This document shows, piece by piece, positions 9,146 through 18,156 of a stretch of 64,000 nt of DNA. The stretch is taken from the NCBI RefSeq assembly GCF_004006665.1, contig NZ_QOCL01000001.1, positions 186,001 to 250,000 of the forward strand, given 5' to 3'. How positions within the stretch are numbered: the stretch's first letter is position 1; each line of letters begins with the position of its first letter. The notes beneath the pieces are model-generated. The model was not told the origin of the DNA. It did not search any database and was given only the letters and a program-made list of their open reading frames with translations. This DNA is from Halobacteriovorax sp. HLS (GTDB taxonomy: Bacteria > Bdellovibrionota > Bacteriovoracia > Bacteriovoracales > Bacteriovoracaceae). The position numbers were made by a program, and so were the translations under genes.

Positions 9146-12100
9146 ATGACACAAATCGGATACTACAAGTTACCAGAAATACATAACGACAAAGTCTATT
9201 TTGTTTGTGATGAAGATATTTGGATGACTGATCGTGACAATTGTTCAATGGCATCAAGATTAACTTCTTCTCCAGGAATTAGTACTCACCCGAAGATCTC
9301 CCCTGACGGACTAAAGCTTGCTTATCTCTCAAATACCTCAGGAGAAAATAATGTCTACCTAATGAACTCCCAAGGTGGAATAGCTTCTAGAATCACACAC
9401 TTTCAAAATACAAACCTCTTAGGTTGGAAAGATAATAAAACATTGTATGTCAGCTCCTCACATCAACATTTTACAGATAGAGAAAAGCTTCTTTATGAAG
9501 TAAACACACAAGACTTTACATTTAAAAGAGTTGATATTGGTCCGACAAGTTGTATTACGACTTCATCTGAAGCAGAAATTGTAATTGGAAGACACACAGG
9601 TGACCCCGCGAGATGGAAGCGCTACAGAGGAGGAACGGCAGGTACTTTTTGGTATAAGAAGTCAAAAAAAGATCATTTTAAACAAATTCTTAAAAATATT
9701 AAAACCAATCTTGCAAATCCTCTCTTTATAGAAAAAAGACTTTTCTTTATTTCTGATCATGAGGGACATGGGAATATCTACTCTATGTCTCCGGCAGGTA
9801 GATCAATGAAGAGACACACAAACCATGAGGATTATTATGTAAGAAGTTTTTCATACTCAAATGGAGTGATTTCTTATTGTTGTGGAGCTGAGATTTATGA
9901 ATTGAATCTTGAAACTAATATCTCTAAGAAGCTCACTATTGAAGTCAATTCTCAGTTTTTACAATCTAGAGAAAAATTTATTTCGGCCTTAGATTACTTA
10001 CAGGATTTTGATCTTACTCAAGATGCTCAAGAATTACTGATTAACTCGCGTGGAAAACTCTTTTTCCTTCCTCCGTGGTCAGGCGGGCCAATTCGCTTAG
10101 GAACAGAAGCGGCAAGATATAAGAAATCTAGAATTATCTGGAGTGATGAATCAGAAGCTGTGTGTGCTATGAAGCTTGATGATGAGAATGAAGAACATCT
10201 TGTAACTCTAGATCTCACAACAAAAGAAGAGACATCTCTTGTTACAAAACAGAATTGGGGAAAGGTATTTGATATAGCATCTAATCCGAAAAAAGCATTT
10301 GTTGCAATATCAAATAATCGAAATGAACTTTTCCTAGTTGATATCGATAAAAATAAGGTTTCACTTATTGATAAGAGTGAGAACGATCATATCTCAAATT
10401 TAAAGTGGTCAGACGATGGAAGATTTCTCGCTTATCACAAAAAAGAAAATATTAATGACTACATCATTAAAATCTACGATATGAAAGAGAAGAAATCTCA
10501 CCGTACTGTTAACAATGTTTTAACTGATTATGCACCGACATTTTCAAAAGATTCAAAGACACTTTTCTTTATCGGAGCAAGAGAGTTCAATCCGACAGGA
10601 TCCGAAGTTCTATTTCAACTTGGCTTTCCATTTCTAACTAAAGTGTATGCAATGCCACTATTAGAACAAAATCTATCTCCTCACAAAGATTTTATGAATT
10701 TTGAAATTTCTAATGAAGAAGAGGAAGATCAAAAAGAAATAAATGAAGAAGAAATAAAAATAGATTGGTCTACATTGCACAATCGAATTGAAGCTCTTCC
10801 AATCGAACAAGGAGGACTAAAAGATTTATTTGTTCATAATGATACTCTCTATATTTTTAAATCTACAATCACACCAAGTGACCCTAATGAAATGAGATGG
10901 GAAGAAGGCAAATACAATCTGCTTAGTTTTTCATTTAAAGATAAGAAAGTAGAAACTCTGCTCAAAGATGTTAATGTCGATACGTACAAGAAAAATGGTA
11001 AGTATCTACTCATTGAAACTGAAGAAGAACTTCGTTTAATTGACCTTGAGTCTAAAGTTTCCAGTGGTGATGACTACTGTAAAAAAGATGGATGGATAGA
11101 CCTAGAGAGAATTAAAATAAAGCTAGACCCTGTAGCAGAATGGAAGCAGATGTACAGAGAAGCATGGATTCTTCAAAGAGAGCATTTTTGGACAGAAGAT
11201 ATGTCGAAAATAGACTGGCAATCTGTCTACAAAAAGTACCACTCTCTACTTCCTAAGGTGAAATGCAGAAGTGACTTGAGTGATTTGATTTGGGAGATGC
11301 AAGGAGAGCTTGGAACAAGCCACGCTTATGAGTTTGGAGGAGATTATCCAAACGGCCCGACATCAAACCCCGTAGGATCTCTAGACGCTGAATTCACTTT
11401 CCATCCAAGAACGAAATCTTTTGAGATCACAAAAATCTACAATGGTGATAGTTGGGTAAAAGGTCACGACTCGCCTCTTTCTAAGGCAGCAGTTTCTCTA
11501 AAAGTTGGTGATCATATATACTCACTAGATGGCGAAGAATTTAGTGATGCCAACTCATTACAAGTTTTACTAGAAAACAAGGCCAGTACTGAAATAAGTC
11601 TTCTCGTTAAAAGATCTAACAAAAGAAGAAAAGAAAATATCTCTTTAATTGCAAACAAACTTTCGACTCATACAAGGTATAGACAATGGGTAGAGCAAAA
11701 CAGGTCCTATGTAAAACAAAAATCTAGAGGAAAACTAGGATATGTTCACATTCCAGATATGTCTCTAAAGGGTATTTCTGAGTTTTGGAGAAGCTATAGC
11801 GTTGAACATGAATGTGATGGACTCGTAATTGATGTTAGGTACAACGGAGGTGGTTCAGTCTCTCAATTACTACTGAAAGAACTTCAGCAAAAAGTACTTG
11901 CTTTCAATCAAAGCAGATGGTTTGGACAATTCCACTACCCTGTTCACTCAGTGAATGGGCCTCTTGTATGTATTACTAATGAGCACGCAGGAAGTGATGG
12001 AGATATTTTTTCACACTGTTTTAAGTTATTAAATCTTGGGAAGCTCATAGGAAAGAGAACTTGGGGAGGAGTTATAGGTATTTGGCCAAGGCATTATCTA

Positions 12101-12352
12101 AATGATTTCTCTCTCACAAGTCAGCCCGAATTTTCATTCTGGTTCAAAGATGTTGGATTTGATGTGGAAAACTATGGAACAGATCCAAATATTGAGGTCG
12201 ACATTACACCAGAGCAATGGGGAAAAGGCATTGACTCTCAACTAGACAAGGCGATAGAGGTTATTCTTAAAGACTTAAAAGTAAGGCCTCCCTTAAAGCT
12301 GAATACGAAGAACAGACCTATTCTTCGTGCCCCTAAGTTACCGAAATTATAG
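9146..12352 (+). CDS. Tricorn-like protease (S41) with beta-propellers and PDZ domain
   Basis: 1068 residues, the size of Thermoplasma tricorn. Residues 1 to about 650 hold repeated WD/TolB-like beta-propeller strands (for example SRLTSSPGISTHPKISPDG). A C1 helical region holds the probable charge-relay His726 (GTSHAYEFGG), a PDZ domain covers about 755-850, and the S41 core contains DVRYNGGG and Ser950 in HAGSDGDIFSH. There is no signal peptide, so it is a cytosolic peptidase expected to cut peptides released by ATP-dependent proteases. An AAGGAG ribosome site precedes the ATG. It stands alone between a divergent gene and a terminator. Confidence 0.93.
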   Translation: MTQIGYYKLPEIHNDKVYFVCDEDIWMTDRDNCSMASRLTSSPGISTHPKISPDGLKLAYLSNTSGENNVYLMNSQGGIASRITHFQNTNLLGWKDNKTLYVSSSHQHFTDREKLLYEVNTQDFTFKRVDIGPTSCITTSSEAEIVIGRHTGDPARWKRYRGGTAGTFWYKKSKKDHFKQILKNIKTNLANPLFIEKRLFFISDHEGHGNIYSMSPAGRSMKRHTNHEDYYVRSFSYSNGVISYCCGAEIYELNLETNISKKLTIEVNSQFLQSREKFISALDYLQDFDLTQDAQELLINSRGKLFFLPPWSGGPIRLGTEAARYKKSRIIWSDESEAVCAMKLDDENEEHLVTLDLTTKEETSLVTKQNWGKVFDIASNPKKAFVAISNNRNELFLVDIDKNKVSLIDKSENDHISNLKWSDDGRFLAYHKKENINDYIIKIYDMKEKKSHRTVNNVLTDYAPTFSKDSKTLFFIGAREFNPTGSEVLFQLGFPFLTKVYAMPLLEQNLSPHKDFMNFEISNEEEEDQKEINEEEIKIDWSTLHNRIEALPIEQGGLKDLFVHNDTLYIFKSTITPSDPNEMRWEEGKYNLLSFSFKDKKVETLLKDVNVDTYKKNGKYLLIETEEELRLIDLESKVSSGDDYCKKDGWIDLERIKIKLDPVAEWKQMYREAWILQREHFWTEDMSKIDWQSVYKKYHSLLPKVKCRSDLSDLIWEMQGELGTSHAYEFGGDYPNGPTSNPVGSLDAEFTFHPRTKSFEITKIYNGDSWVKGHDSPLSKAAVSLKVGDHIYSLDGEEFSDANSLQVLLENKASTEISLLVKRSNKRRKENISLIANKLSTHTRYRQWVEQNRSYVKQKSRGKLGYVHIPDMSLKGISEFWRSYSVEHECDGLVIDVRYNGGGSVSQLLLKELQQKVLAFNQSRWFGQFHYPVHSVNGPLVCITNEHAGSDGDIFSHCFKLLNLGKLIGKRTWGGVIGIWPRHYLNDFSLTSQPEFSFWFKDVGFDVENYGTDPNIEVDITPEQWGKGIDSQLDKAIEVILKDLKVRPPLKLNTKNRPILRAPKLPKL

Positions 12353-12361
12353 CTAATTTTC

Positions 12362-12384
12362 AGAGGGACCCCATTGGTCCCTCT
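12362..12384 (+). terminator. Rho-independent terminator after the tricorn gene
   Basis: 9-bp perfect stem AGAGGGACC / GGTCCCTCT with a 5-base loop, starting 10 bases after the stop codon. An A/T-rich stretch and TTTTTT follow at some distance. Confidence 0.75.
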
Positions 12385-12463
12385 AAATATATATAGTTTT
12401 TTCACGTATCAACACGACGCATCAACAAAGTGATATAAAGGGTCTTCATAAAGGAAGACTTAT

Positions 12464-14311
12464 ATGGCCCTAAAGCTGTTTATCACATTAATGATGTTGA
12501 TTTCGACAAGTGCTTTTGCGAATTCAAAGCAAAGTAAATTTGTCGTCAAAACATATGAGCTACTCCCTGCTTCAGTTAAGAAAGTCATCACTCTTGAAAA
12601 TACACCAATTAAATTTACGAAACTCAATTCAGTGGGACTTAACTCACCTTGTGATGACATTCCTTTTATTTTTGGAAAGCACAGCGATGGGAAAATATAT
12701 TTAAGTGAACAATTAAATCCATACTTACTTGCAAGTGAACAAGAAGACTTTAAATGTAAACATAAGTCTTTTTATAAAACAGCTGTCTCAACACTTTTAC
12801 ATGAATTCATTCATGCTTATGAAAACAAAGTTTCTGATAGAGATTTGCTTCACAATAAGGCCGAGTTTAAAGCGCTTGGTTTTTGGAAATTAAAATCTAA
12901 AAAAACAAAGAACTTGAATACATACTCTCAAAGGTCTCCTAACAAGTATGAGTACAGTTCTTTAAAAGAGTTTATTGCTGTAAATTTCGAATATTTTATT
13001 TTGGATAAAGAATATAAATGTAGAAGACCAAACCTTTACAGTGCTTTCTCAAGGAACCTAAATCATATTCCATTTAACAATCATGTATGTAAATCATTAA
13101 GAGAAGTTTCCTTCTCAGACACCCATAAAGTGGGATCAATTGATATAAACTTCGATAATATTAGAGAAATTCATTACCTCTTTGCTTCTAAGGGTAAAGC
13201 AATGATGAGTAGATGGGGACATAGTATGTTTAAACTTGTCTCTTGCCCTCTTGATTGGTCTTTAGAGAAGTGTAGAAAGAGAGGGACATTCACAGTAATT
13301 GGTTTTCTTGCTCAAGTCTCAGATGTAAATATTAATGCAATCAAAGGAATCAGAGGAGACTATCCAAGCGATCTTGTTATCACCGATCTAGATTCAATGA
13401 AAAGACAGTATAATAGGGCCGAACTTAGAGATCTCATGAGTCTTCCTATTAAATTCACTTCTTTGCAAAAAGAGAGATTCTTAAACCACTTAATAAGAGT
13501 CTATTGGGAATATTCAGGAAGATATTACTTCTTTACCAATAATTGTGCAGATGAAGCCTTTAAATTTCTTCAAGTTTCATACAACGATGATGAAATTTAC
13601 AAAAAAAGAGTTTTAACACCCCTAGGGATACTCAATTTTGTAAAAAAGAATAATATAATATTCGATTACAAATTCGATGAAACGAAAGTGAATATCTCCA
13701 AGGGTCTTCTTTACGAAAGCTTTAAATCAAAGTTAGATAGAAGTTATAAAGCTTTATATTCAAATTATAAAGATGTATTAAAAATTAGAATTAAGAGACC
13801 AAGTGTTAATAGAAATCAAAGAAAGTTTGCACCTGAATTCTCTTATATAGATAGTATAGAGAAATATACAAATCTTGATACATGGAAAAGACGAGAGTTC
13901 ATTGAAGAAATTCTTAAAACAGCGAAAAAGAAAAGTATATTAAACCTATTTGCCGTTGAATCCCAGGCCCATTATGTAACAGGGAACCTGCTACTAAATT
14001 CAATGCAGTCAAAATCTCAAAAAATGTCAGACATCGAAGATGCTAAAGAGATTTTTCCAAAGATTGTTGAATTAAAAAACACTATTATATTTGGAACAAA
14101 CTCAAATAATAGTGGCTATGGAATTCCTCAAGAAGGTGATCTTACACAAGTTGTATCTGATGACTCTTACTACGCTCAAGAGGAACTGGCCCAGCTAAAA
14201 AAAGACTTACAATCAATTTATAAAGAAGTTTTTCAAGATGAGTTTTCTCAGCTTGAAGAGTCAAATATTAATAAGTTAATAATTAAGAAGGCCCTTAAAA
14301 ATGTCTTATAA
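12464..14311 (+). CDS. Exported two-domain protein: HExxH metalloprotease-like region plus DUF4105 (Lnb N-terminal) domain
   Basis: 615 residues with signal peptide (1-19). Residues about 100-190 contain LLHEFIHAYE (His113, Glu114, His117), a zinc-binding HExxH, followed by SLKEFIAVNFEYF, where Glu169 could be the third ligand as in gluzincins. From about 235 the DUF4105 domain appears: SRWGHSMFKL (His253) and FFTNNCADEAF (Cys361), with the spacing of a His/Cys active site. The C-terminal 200 residues are helical and unassigned. The protein is probably periplasmic or outer-membrane associated. DUF4105 is common in Bdellovibrionota and Bacteroidota but has no settled activity. The ATG is preceded by AAGGAAG. 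Confidence 0.8.
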   Translation: MALKLFITLMMLISTSAFANSKQSKFVVKTYELLPASVKKVITLENTPIKFTKLNSVGLNSPCDDIPFIFGKHSDGKIYLSEQLNPYLLASEQEDFKCKHKSFYKTAVSTLLHEFIHAYENKVSDRDLLHNKAEFKALGFWKLKSKKTKNLNTYSQRSPNKYEYSSLKEFIAVNFEYFILDKEYKCRRPNLYSAFSRNLNHIPFNNHVCKSLREVSFSDTHKVGSIDINFDNIREIHYLFASKGKAMMSRWGHSMFKLVSCPLDWSLEKCRKRGTFTVIGFLAQVSDVNINAIKGIRGDYPSDLVITDLDSMKRQYNRAELRDLMSLPIKFTSLQKERFLNHLIRVYWEYSGRYYFFTNNCADEAFKFLQVSYNDDEIYKKRVLTPLGILNFVKKNNIIFDYKFDETKVNISKGLLYESFKSKLDRSYKALYSNYKDVLKIRIKRPSVNRNQRKFAPEFSYIDSIEKYTNLDTWKRREFIEEILKTAKKKSILNLFAVESQAHYVTGNLLLNSMQSKSQKMSDIEDAKEIFPKIVELKNTIIFGTNSNNSGYGIPQEGDLTQVVSDDSYYAQEELAQLKKDLQSIYKEVFQDEFSQLEESNINKLIIKKALKNVL

Positions 14312-14330
14312 ACACACAATGGAGAAACAC

Positions 14331-14744
14331 ATGAAAAAATTATTAGTAACAGCTATTTTATTAGTAACTGCTGCACAATCACTTGCTCATGAAAGAACAA
14401 GATGTAGAACAACTAGAGATTCTTATGGAAGAAGAGTTGAAACTTGTAGAACGACAAGTCACTCACATCGTCACAATCATGCAGACTATGGAGATGGATT
14501 CTTTGATGGAATGCTTGCTTCTTCTTTAATTCTTCTAACAACTTCTGATGCGGCAGATGATGATTATAATAGAGACTTCATTGAATCAGAAATAACTTTT
14601 GCTCTTGCAACAGCAGAAGGCTCTTCATTAGAGCTTACTAGTGCATTACAAAAGCTAGTTGATGAGACTAGAGCAGCGAATGAAGATAAGGAACTTTCTG
14701 ATGAAGAAATTCTTGAAGCTTACTTAATTGAATTATCTAAGTAA
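14331..14744 (+). CDS. Small secreted His-containing acidic protein, unknown
   Basis: 137 residues from the ATG at 14331, chosen because GGAG lies 7 bases upstream and the product then begins with a clean signal peptide (MKKLLVTAILLVTAAQSLA). An in-frame ATG at 14301 would overlap the upstream gene and spoil the signal. After cleavage there is a Cys/Arg/Thr-rich stretch, a His cluster (HSHRHNHAD, about residues 44-52), then an acidic helical tail. The His cluster could bind metal, but I recognise no family. It is followed by an excellent terminator and may be cotranscribed with the DUF4105 gene. Confidence 0.78.
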   Translation: MKKLLVTAILLVTAAQSLAHERTRCRTTRDSYGRRVETCRTTSHSHRHNHADYGDGFFDGMLASSLILLTTSDAADDDYNRDFIESEITFALATAEGSSLELTSALQKLVDETRAANEDKELSDEEILEAYLIELSK

Positions 14745-14750
14745 TTTATA

Positions 14751-14776
14751 AAGGCCTTCTTCGGAAGGCCTTTTTT
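14751..14776 (+). terminator. Strong Rho-independent terminator with TTCG tetraloop
   Basis: Perfect 9-bp stem AAGGCCTTC / GAAGGCCTT closed by a C(TTCG)G tetraloop and followed by a run of T. It starts 7 bases after the stop codon at 14744. Confidence 0.93.
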
Positions 14777-14890
14777 AATAGTCATTTATATACCAATCTT
14801 TAGACACTGATCAAATTACATACACTTCACACCACTTAAGTTACTGATTTTACCAAACACCCTTGGCATAAGCTTTGCTTTAATAAGAGT

Positions 14891-15469
14891 ATGAGAAAAC
14901 TACTATTACTTATTCTTTTAATTAGCTCAATAAGCACTCTTGCCTATGATGGTGGTTACGAATGCTCTTCAAATAATAAACTCCATTTTAACAAACAGGC
15001 ACAACGCCTTATCGATGCTAAAGATTATTTAATTAAAGTAGAAGAGATGATCGAAAATGGAAATATTGGTCAAATTGATAAACAACTCGATCAAGCGGAT
15101 CAACTGCTAACTCAAATTCAACTAGAGTTTAAATCTAGTAATTACTGTCATTCTCTTTCAAAGAATATGGAGTATATGACTTTGAATATTTCAAAGTACC
15201 AGCTTCAATCTAAGATATTTAGATCAAAATTTAATGCGACTGACTCATGTCAATTTTCAATAGAGTTGATTAAAAAGAAATTAGAAGATACTAGATCCCC
15301 TGCTTCGAGTGGGTCATCAATTAGCTATTTAAATTTGTCAAAAAGTCTTAATAAGACAAATCTTCTATTAGCTTCAAATGAATGTAATAGTAACCAAAAA
15401 AGTGAGCTCTTTGCTCTATTCGATAGCCAGTCTAATTTATTAGAAGAGATTTATGAATCAATGAAGTAG
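14891..15469 (+). CDS. Hypothetical secreted helical protein
   Basis: 192 residues. An N-terminal signal peptide (about 1-18, ending STLAYD) is followed by a helical domain with Cys at about 26, 84, 119 and 164 (numbers approximate), compatible with two disulfides in the periplasm. No family is recognised. It has its own upstream gap after a terminator and runs into a convergent beta-barrel gene 7 bases away. Confidence 0.72.
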   Translation: MRKLLLLILLISSISTLAYDGGYECSSNNKLHFNKQAQRLIDAKDYLIKVEEMIENGNIGQIDKQLDQADQLLTQIQLEFKSSNYCHSLSKNMEYMTLNISKYQLQSKIFRSKFNATDSCQFSIELIKKKLEDTRSPASSGSSISYLNLSKSLNKTNLLLASNECNSNQKSELFALFDSQSNLLEEIYESMK

Positions 15470-15475
15470 ATTCTA

Positions 15476-16078
15476 CTATCTAGAAAAGAGAGACTTGAAT
15501 CCGAAGTCAAAGAGAAACTTAGCTCCAACTTGTATTGAAGTTGTAGTTCCCAGTTTATCAAATGAGTATCTATCAATTGAAGTATAAAGATTAAATCCTC
15601 TATTCACTTTAAAGAAGTCAAAGCTTAGGCCATAAGCAAGACCACCCTTAGAAGAGTTCATCATGCCATAAATATCTTTAATAGAAGCTTCTTTTGCTGA
15701 GGTAACACCGTTTTCTAATGTATGATCTACCTTGTACAGCGCGTATCCAAACTTAAAGTACAATCTTGGATTAAGGTAGAGATTTAGCATAGCTGCGTAA
15801 GTCCCTTGTGTGTGAATTATTGTATTATCAGCACTATCATGCCTAATCTTGCCCTTTGCTTTAAGTCCAGAGTATGAAAATTCTATTCCAGCAAATCCAG
15901 AACGCATTCCAAAGAGATAGCCAACACCTAAACCAATGGGTTCAACATTATATTGTGACATGGGTTCGTAACTAACTTTAGAAAGATTACCATTCACCCC
16001 AAGGTAACTTAATCCAAATGTGGAAAAGCAAGAAAGAATACTTGCGAAAATTAGTACAGTTTTAAATCGGTAGGTCAA
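15476..16078 (-). CDS. Outer-membrane beta-barrel-like protein
   Basis: 200 residues with signal peptide (1 to about 23). The rest shows alternating polar/aromatic strands, such as SGFAGIEFSYSGLKAKG and LNPRLYFKFGYALYKVDH, and ends in a strand rich in Phe (GAKFLFDFGF). This matches a small eight-stranded outer-membrane barrel of the OmpW/OmpA-like porin group. The terminal residues are FSR rather than the usual final Phe, so insertion by BAM is likely but unproven. Function is unknown. Confidence 0.65.
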   Translation of the reverse strand: MTYRFKTVLIFASILSCFSTFGLSYLGVNGNLSKVSYEPMSQYNVEPIGLGVGYLFGMRSGFAGIEFSYSGLKAKGKIRHDSADNTIIHTQGTYAAMLNLYLNPRLYFKFGYALYKVDHTLENGVTSAKEASIKDIYGMMNSSKGGLAYGLSFDFFKVNRGFNLYTSIDRYSFDKLGTTTSIQVGAKFLFDFGFKSLFSR

Positions 16079-16168
16079 ATGTCCCCTCCTTCTTATGATG
16101 TTACCAAGAAATGCTACATTTTTCCTTAAGGAAGACTTTTCCGATCGATGAAATCAACGATTAATACT

Positions 16169-16177
16169 TGCTAAAAT
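16169..16177 (+). promoter_or_regulatory. Candidate extended -10 promoter for the NHL lipoprotein gene
   Basis: TGCTAAAAT fits the TGnTATAAT extended -10 form, placed about 38 bases ahead of the ATG. No convincing -35 element is visible, as is usual for extended -10 promoters. Confidence 0.4.
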
Positions 16178-16214
16178 AATACAGGTGTAAACAAAGAGAA
16201 CCTAAAGGATTCCG

Positions 16215-17117
16215 ATGCAAAAGCTTAATAGTCAACTACTTCTACTTACAATGCTCTTTCTAATAATGGGTTGTGTTGAAGAACCTATAGAGACCTTTTC
16301 AAATTTTGTGGTACAACCAGGCGATGTGGTTGTAACCAATATTACTAATGATTCAGTAGTCCTTCTTGATAGTACCGGAAACTTTAAAAGAGTTCTTTAC
16401 GATGTACAAAATAATGTAGAGGTCCCATATGGAGTTGGTTGGAAGGCAGACACTCTTGAAGTCTTAGTTGCCGTTGATGGAGCAGACAGAGTCATGGCCA
16501 TTTCAGCTGTTGATGGCAGTGCCAGGGCCCTTATTCAAACACCTTTTCTCTCCGGTTCAATACGAGGAGTAGCTCAACTCACAGATGGAAGCATAATTGT
16601 TGCAGAATCAAATGGTGTTGAAAAATTTGATACCAATGGAAATAGAATAACGACAGGCTTTCCTCTGACAGGTGGTATAAATAATGTTGAAAATGTTTAC
16701 CCTAAAGCTGATGGAGGCTTCATTGTCTGCGCCAGAGGTGGTGACGTAGTTAGAACCTATACAGCAGCAGGCGTTTTGCAAAACTCCACGGCTTCAGGAA
16801 TTGGTGGAACGACAGATGGCTATGGATGTACCGAACTCAGTGATGGGACAATAGCGACAAGCTGGTCTGGATCAACTGACACAGTTTCTATCTATAATTC
16901 GAGCCTCTCCTCCGCCTCAGCTACCTACAACGATACAACAACAGTCCCTTCTCCTCGTGGTGTTGCTCAGCTAGCTAACGGTAATCTTATCGTTGCAGAC
17001 GCCACATATCATCACATTATAGAAATCAACCCTGCCGATGGATCTTTTGTTGGAACATTTTCAAGCTACGGCTTATCGAGCCCTAATCAAATTTATGTCA
17101 TCCCAAATTTCTTATAA
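16215..17117 (+). CDS. Lipoprotein with NHL/six-bladed beta-propeller
   Basis: 300 residues. The lipobox LIMGC puts lipid on Cys20. The mature part has repeated blades of the type RGVAQLTDGSIIVAESNG and RGVAQLANGNLIVADATYH, each with a conserved Asp/Asn-Gly turn, as in NHL and SMP-30/vitellogenin-type propellers. Such domains bind ligands or partners and can be enzymatic; no catalytic set is evident. Acidic residues follow the lipidated Cys (CVEEP), so final sorting to the outer membrane is uncertain. It is flanked by an extended -10 element and a terminator and is probably monocistronic. Confidence 0.82.
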   Translation: MQKLNSQLLLLTMLFLIMGCVEEPIETFSNFVVQPGDVVVTNITNDSVVLLDSTGNFKRVLYDVQNNVEVPYGVGWKADTLEVLVAVDGADRVMAISAVDGSARALIQTPFLSGSIRGVAQLTDGSIIVAESNGVEKFDTNGNRITTGFPLTGGINNVENVYPKADGGFIVCARGGDVVRTYTAAGVLQNSTASGIGGTTDGYGCTELSDGTIATSWSGSTDTVSIYNSSLSSASATYNDTTTVPSPRGVAQLANGNLIVADATYHHIIEINPADGSFVGTFSSYGLSSPNQIYVIPNFL

Positions 17118-17120
17118 AAA

Positions 17121-17141
17121 AAGGACCCTTTAAGGGTCCTT
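17121..17141. terminator. Bidirectional terminator between convergent genes
   Basis: AAGGACCC / GGGTCCTT stem around TTTAA, extendable by A-T pairs. It is preceded by an A-run, which serves the minus strand, and sits between the stops at 17117 (+) and 17148 (-). Confidence 0.82.
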
Positions 17142-17147
17142 CTATAT

Positions 17148-18056
17148 TTAAGCAAATTTCTCTTCAACTAATAAATCTGGATGTTTTCTTTTCTCATTCA
17201 CCCTTTGCACTGCCGCTTCAATTGTAGTATCAGGCACACGCTTAAGTTTCGACGCTAGCCCAACCTTGTCTAAACTCCAAATAAGCCATTTCCCCGGATC
17301 AAAGTGATGCCATTTAATTCCATTTCTATAGTCGGCCTGAAATGTATGATGAAAGTTATGATAGCCTTCTCCAAATGTAAATAAGGCCATTAATGGACTA
17401 TCTTTAGCTGTATGAGATTCAGAATATGGAGTTGTCCCAACCATATGACAAAGAGAATTAATAAAGAAAGTAGAGTGATGAACAAAAACAATTCTACTAA
17501 AGGCTATTATTGCAAGACCACCAAGAAGACTTCCTAATAAGTAACCTACAAATGCTGGAAGAATAATTCCAGCAATTACAGCAATTGGAAGATAGTACTT
17601 ATGCTGCCACATTACGAGAGGATCTTTCAAAAGATCTTTTGACATTGGATACTCTTCTTTAAACTTTGATGGTTCCTTAACAAGAATCCATCCCATATGG
17701 GCCCAAAAGAATCCTTTATTAATATTATATGGGTCTTTTTCTTTGTCACAGTGTGTATGATGTACTCTATGGTCACTTCCCCACTTTAGTAATGAGTTTT
17801 GAAAAGCAGCTGCTCCAAAAATGAGTAGTAAAAGCTTGACTGGTGTAGCGGCTTCAAATGCCTTATGCGAATAGAGCCTGTGATAACCAACCGTAATTGA
17901 CATACCACAAAGAACAGTAAAGCAAAAAGCTGCTACAAACATGCTAGGCATAAATCCATCTATCTTAAAGTGATAGTAGCTTAACACTATTGCAGCGAGT
18001 GGCGTTAAAGTAAGAAATAATGTGTTTACCCAATCTATTTTAGTTTTATTTTCCAC
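17148..18056 (-). CDS. Acyl-CoA-type delta-9 fatty acid desaturase (membrane di-iron)
   Basis: 302 residues with four membrane segments (about 14-30, 38-58, 74-90 and 155-190). Three histidine boxes bind the di-iron centre: HRLYSH (59-64), HRVHH (96-100) and HNFHH (233-237). This matches stearoyl-CoA desaturases, which insert a cis double bond in saturated acyl chains and control membrane fluidity. There is no fused cytochrome b5, so electrons must come from a separate ferredoxin/reductase. The gene is monocistronic, with its own upstream region and a downstream hairpin shared with the convergent lipoprotein gene. Confidence 0.93.
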   Translation of the reverse strand: MENKTKIDWVNTLFLTLTPLAAIVLSYYHFKIDGFMPSMFVAAFCFTVLCGMSITVGYHRLYSHKAFEAATPVKLLLLIFGAAAFQNSLLKWGSDHRVHHTHCDKEKDPYNINKGFFWAHMGWILVKEPSKFKEEYPMSKDLLKDPLVMWQHKYYLPIAVIAGIILPAFVGYLLGSLLGGLAIIAFSRIVFVHHSTFFINSLCHMVGTTPYSESHTAKDSPLMALFTFGEGYHNFHHTFQADYRNGIKWHHFDPGKWLIWSLDKVGLASKLKRVPDTTIEAAVQRVNEKRKHPDLLVEEKFA

Positions 18057-18131
18057 GATGTCCTCTATCGTAAAGGTTACTAACTATAGAAAGTGTATCG
18101 TGATAGAAGTGTTTACTTTGTAAAAGCAATG

Positions 18132-18153
18132 TAAAAGAGAAGCCCCTCTTTTA
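18132..18153 (-). terminator. Hairpin after the sensor kinase gene
   Basis: TAAAAGAG / CTCTTTTA, an 8-bp perfect stem with a 6-base loop, lies 4 bases beyond the kinase stop and upstream of the desaturase. It ends in A/T-rich sequence. Moderately convincing as the end of the three-gene signalling operon. Confidence 0.55.
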
Positions 18154-18156
18154 ATT

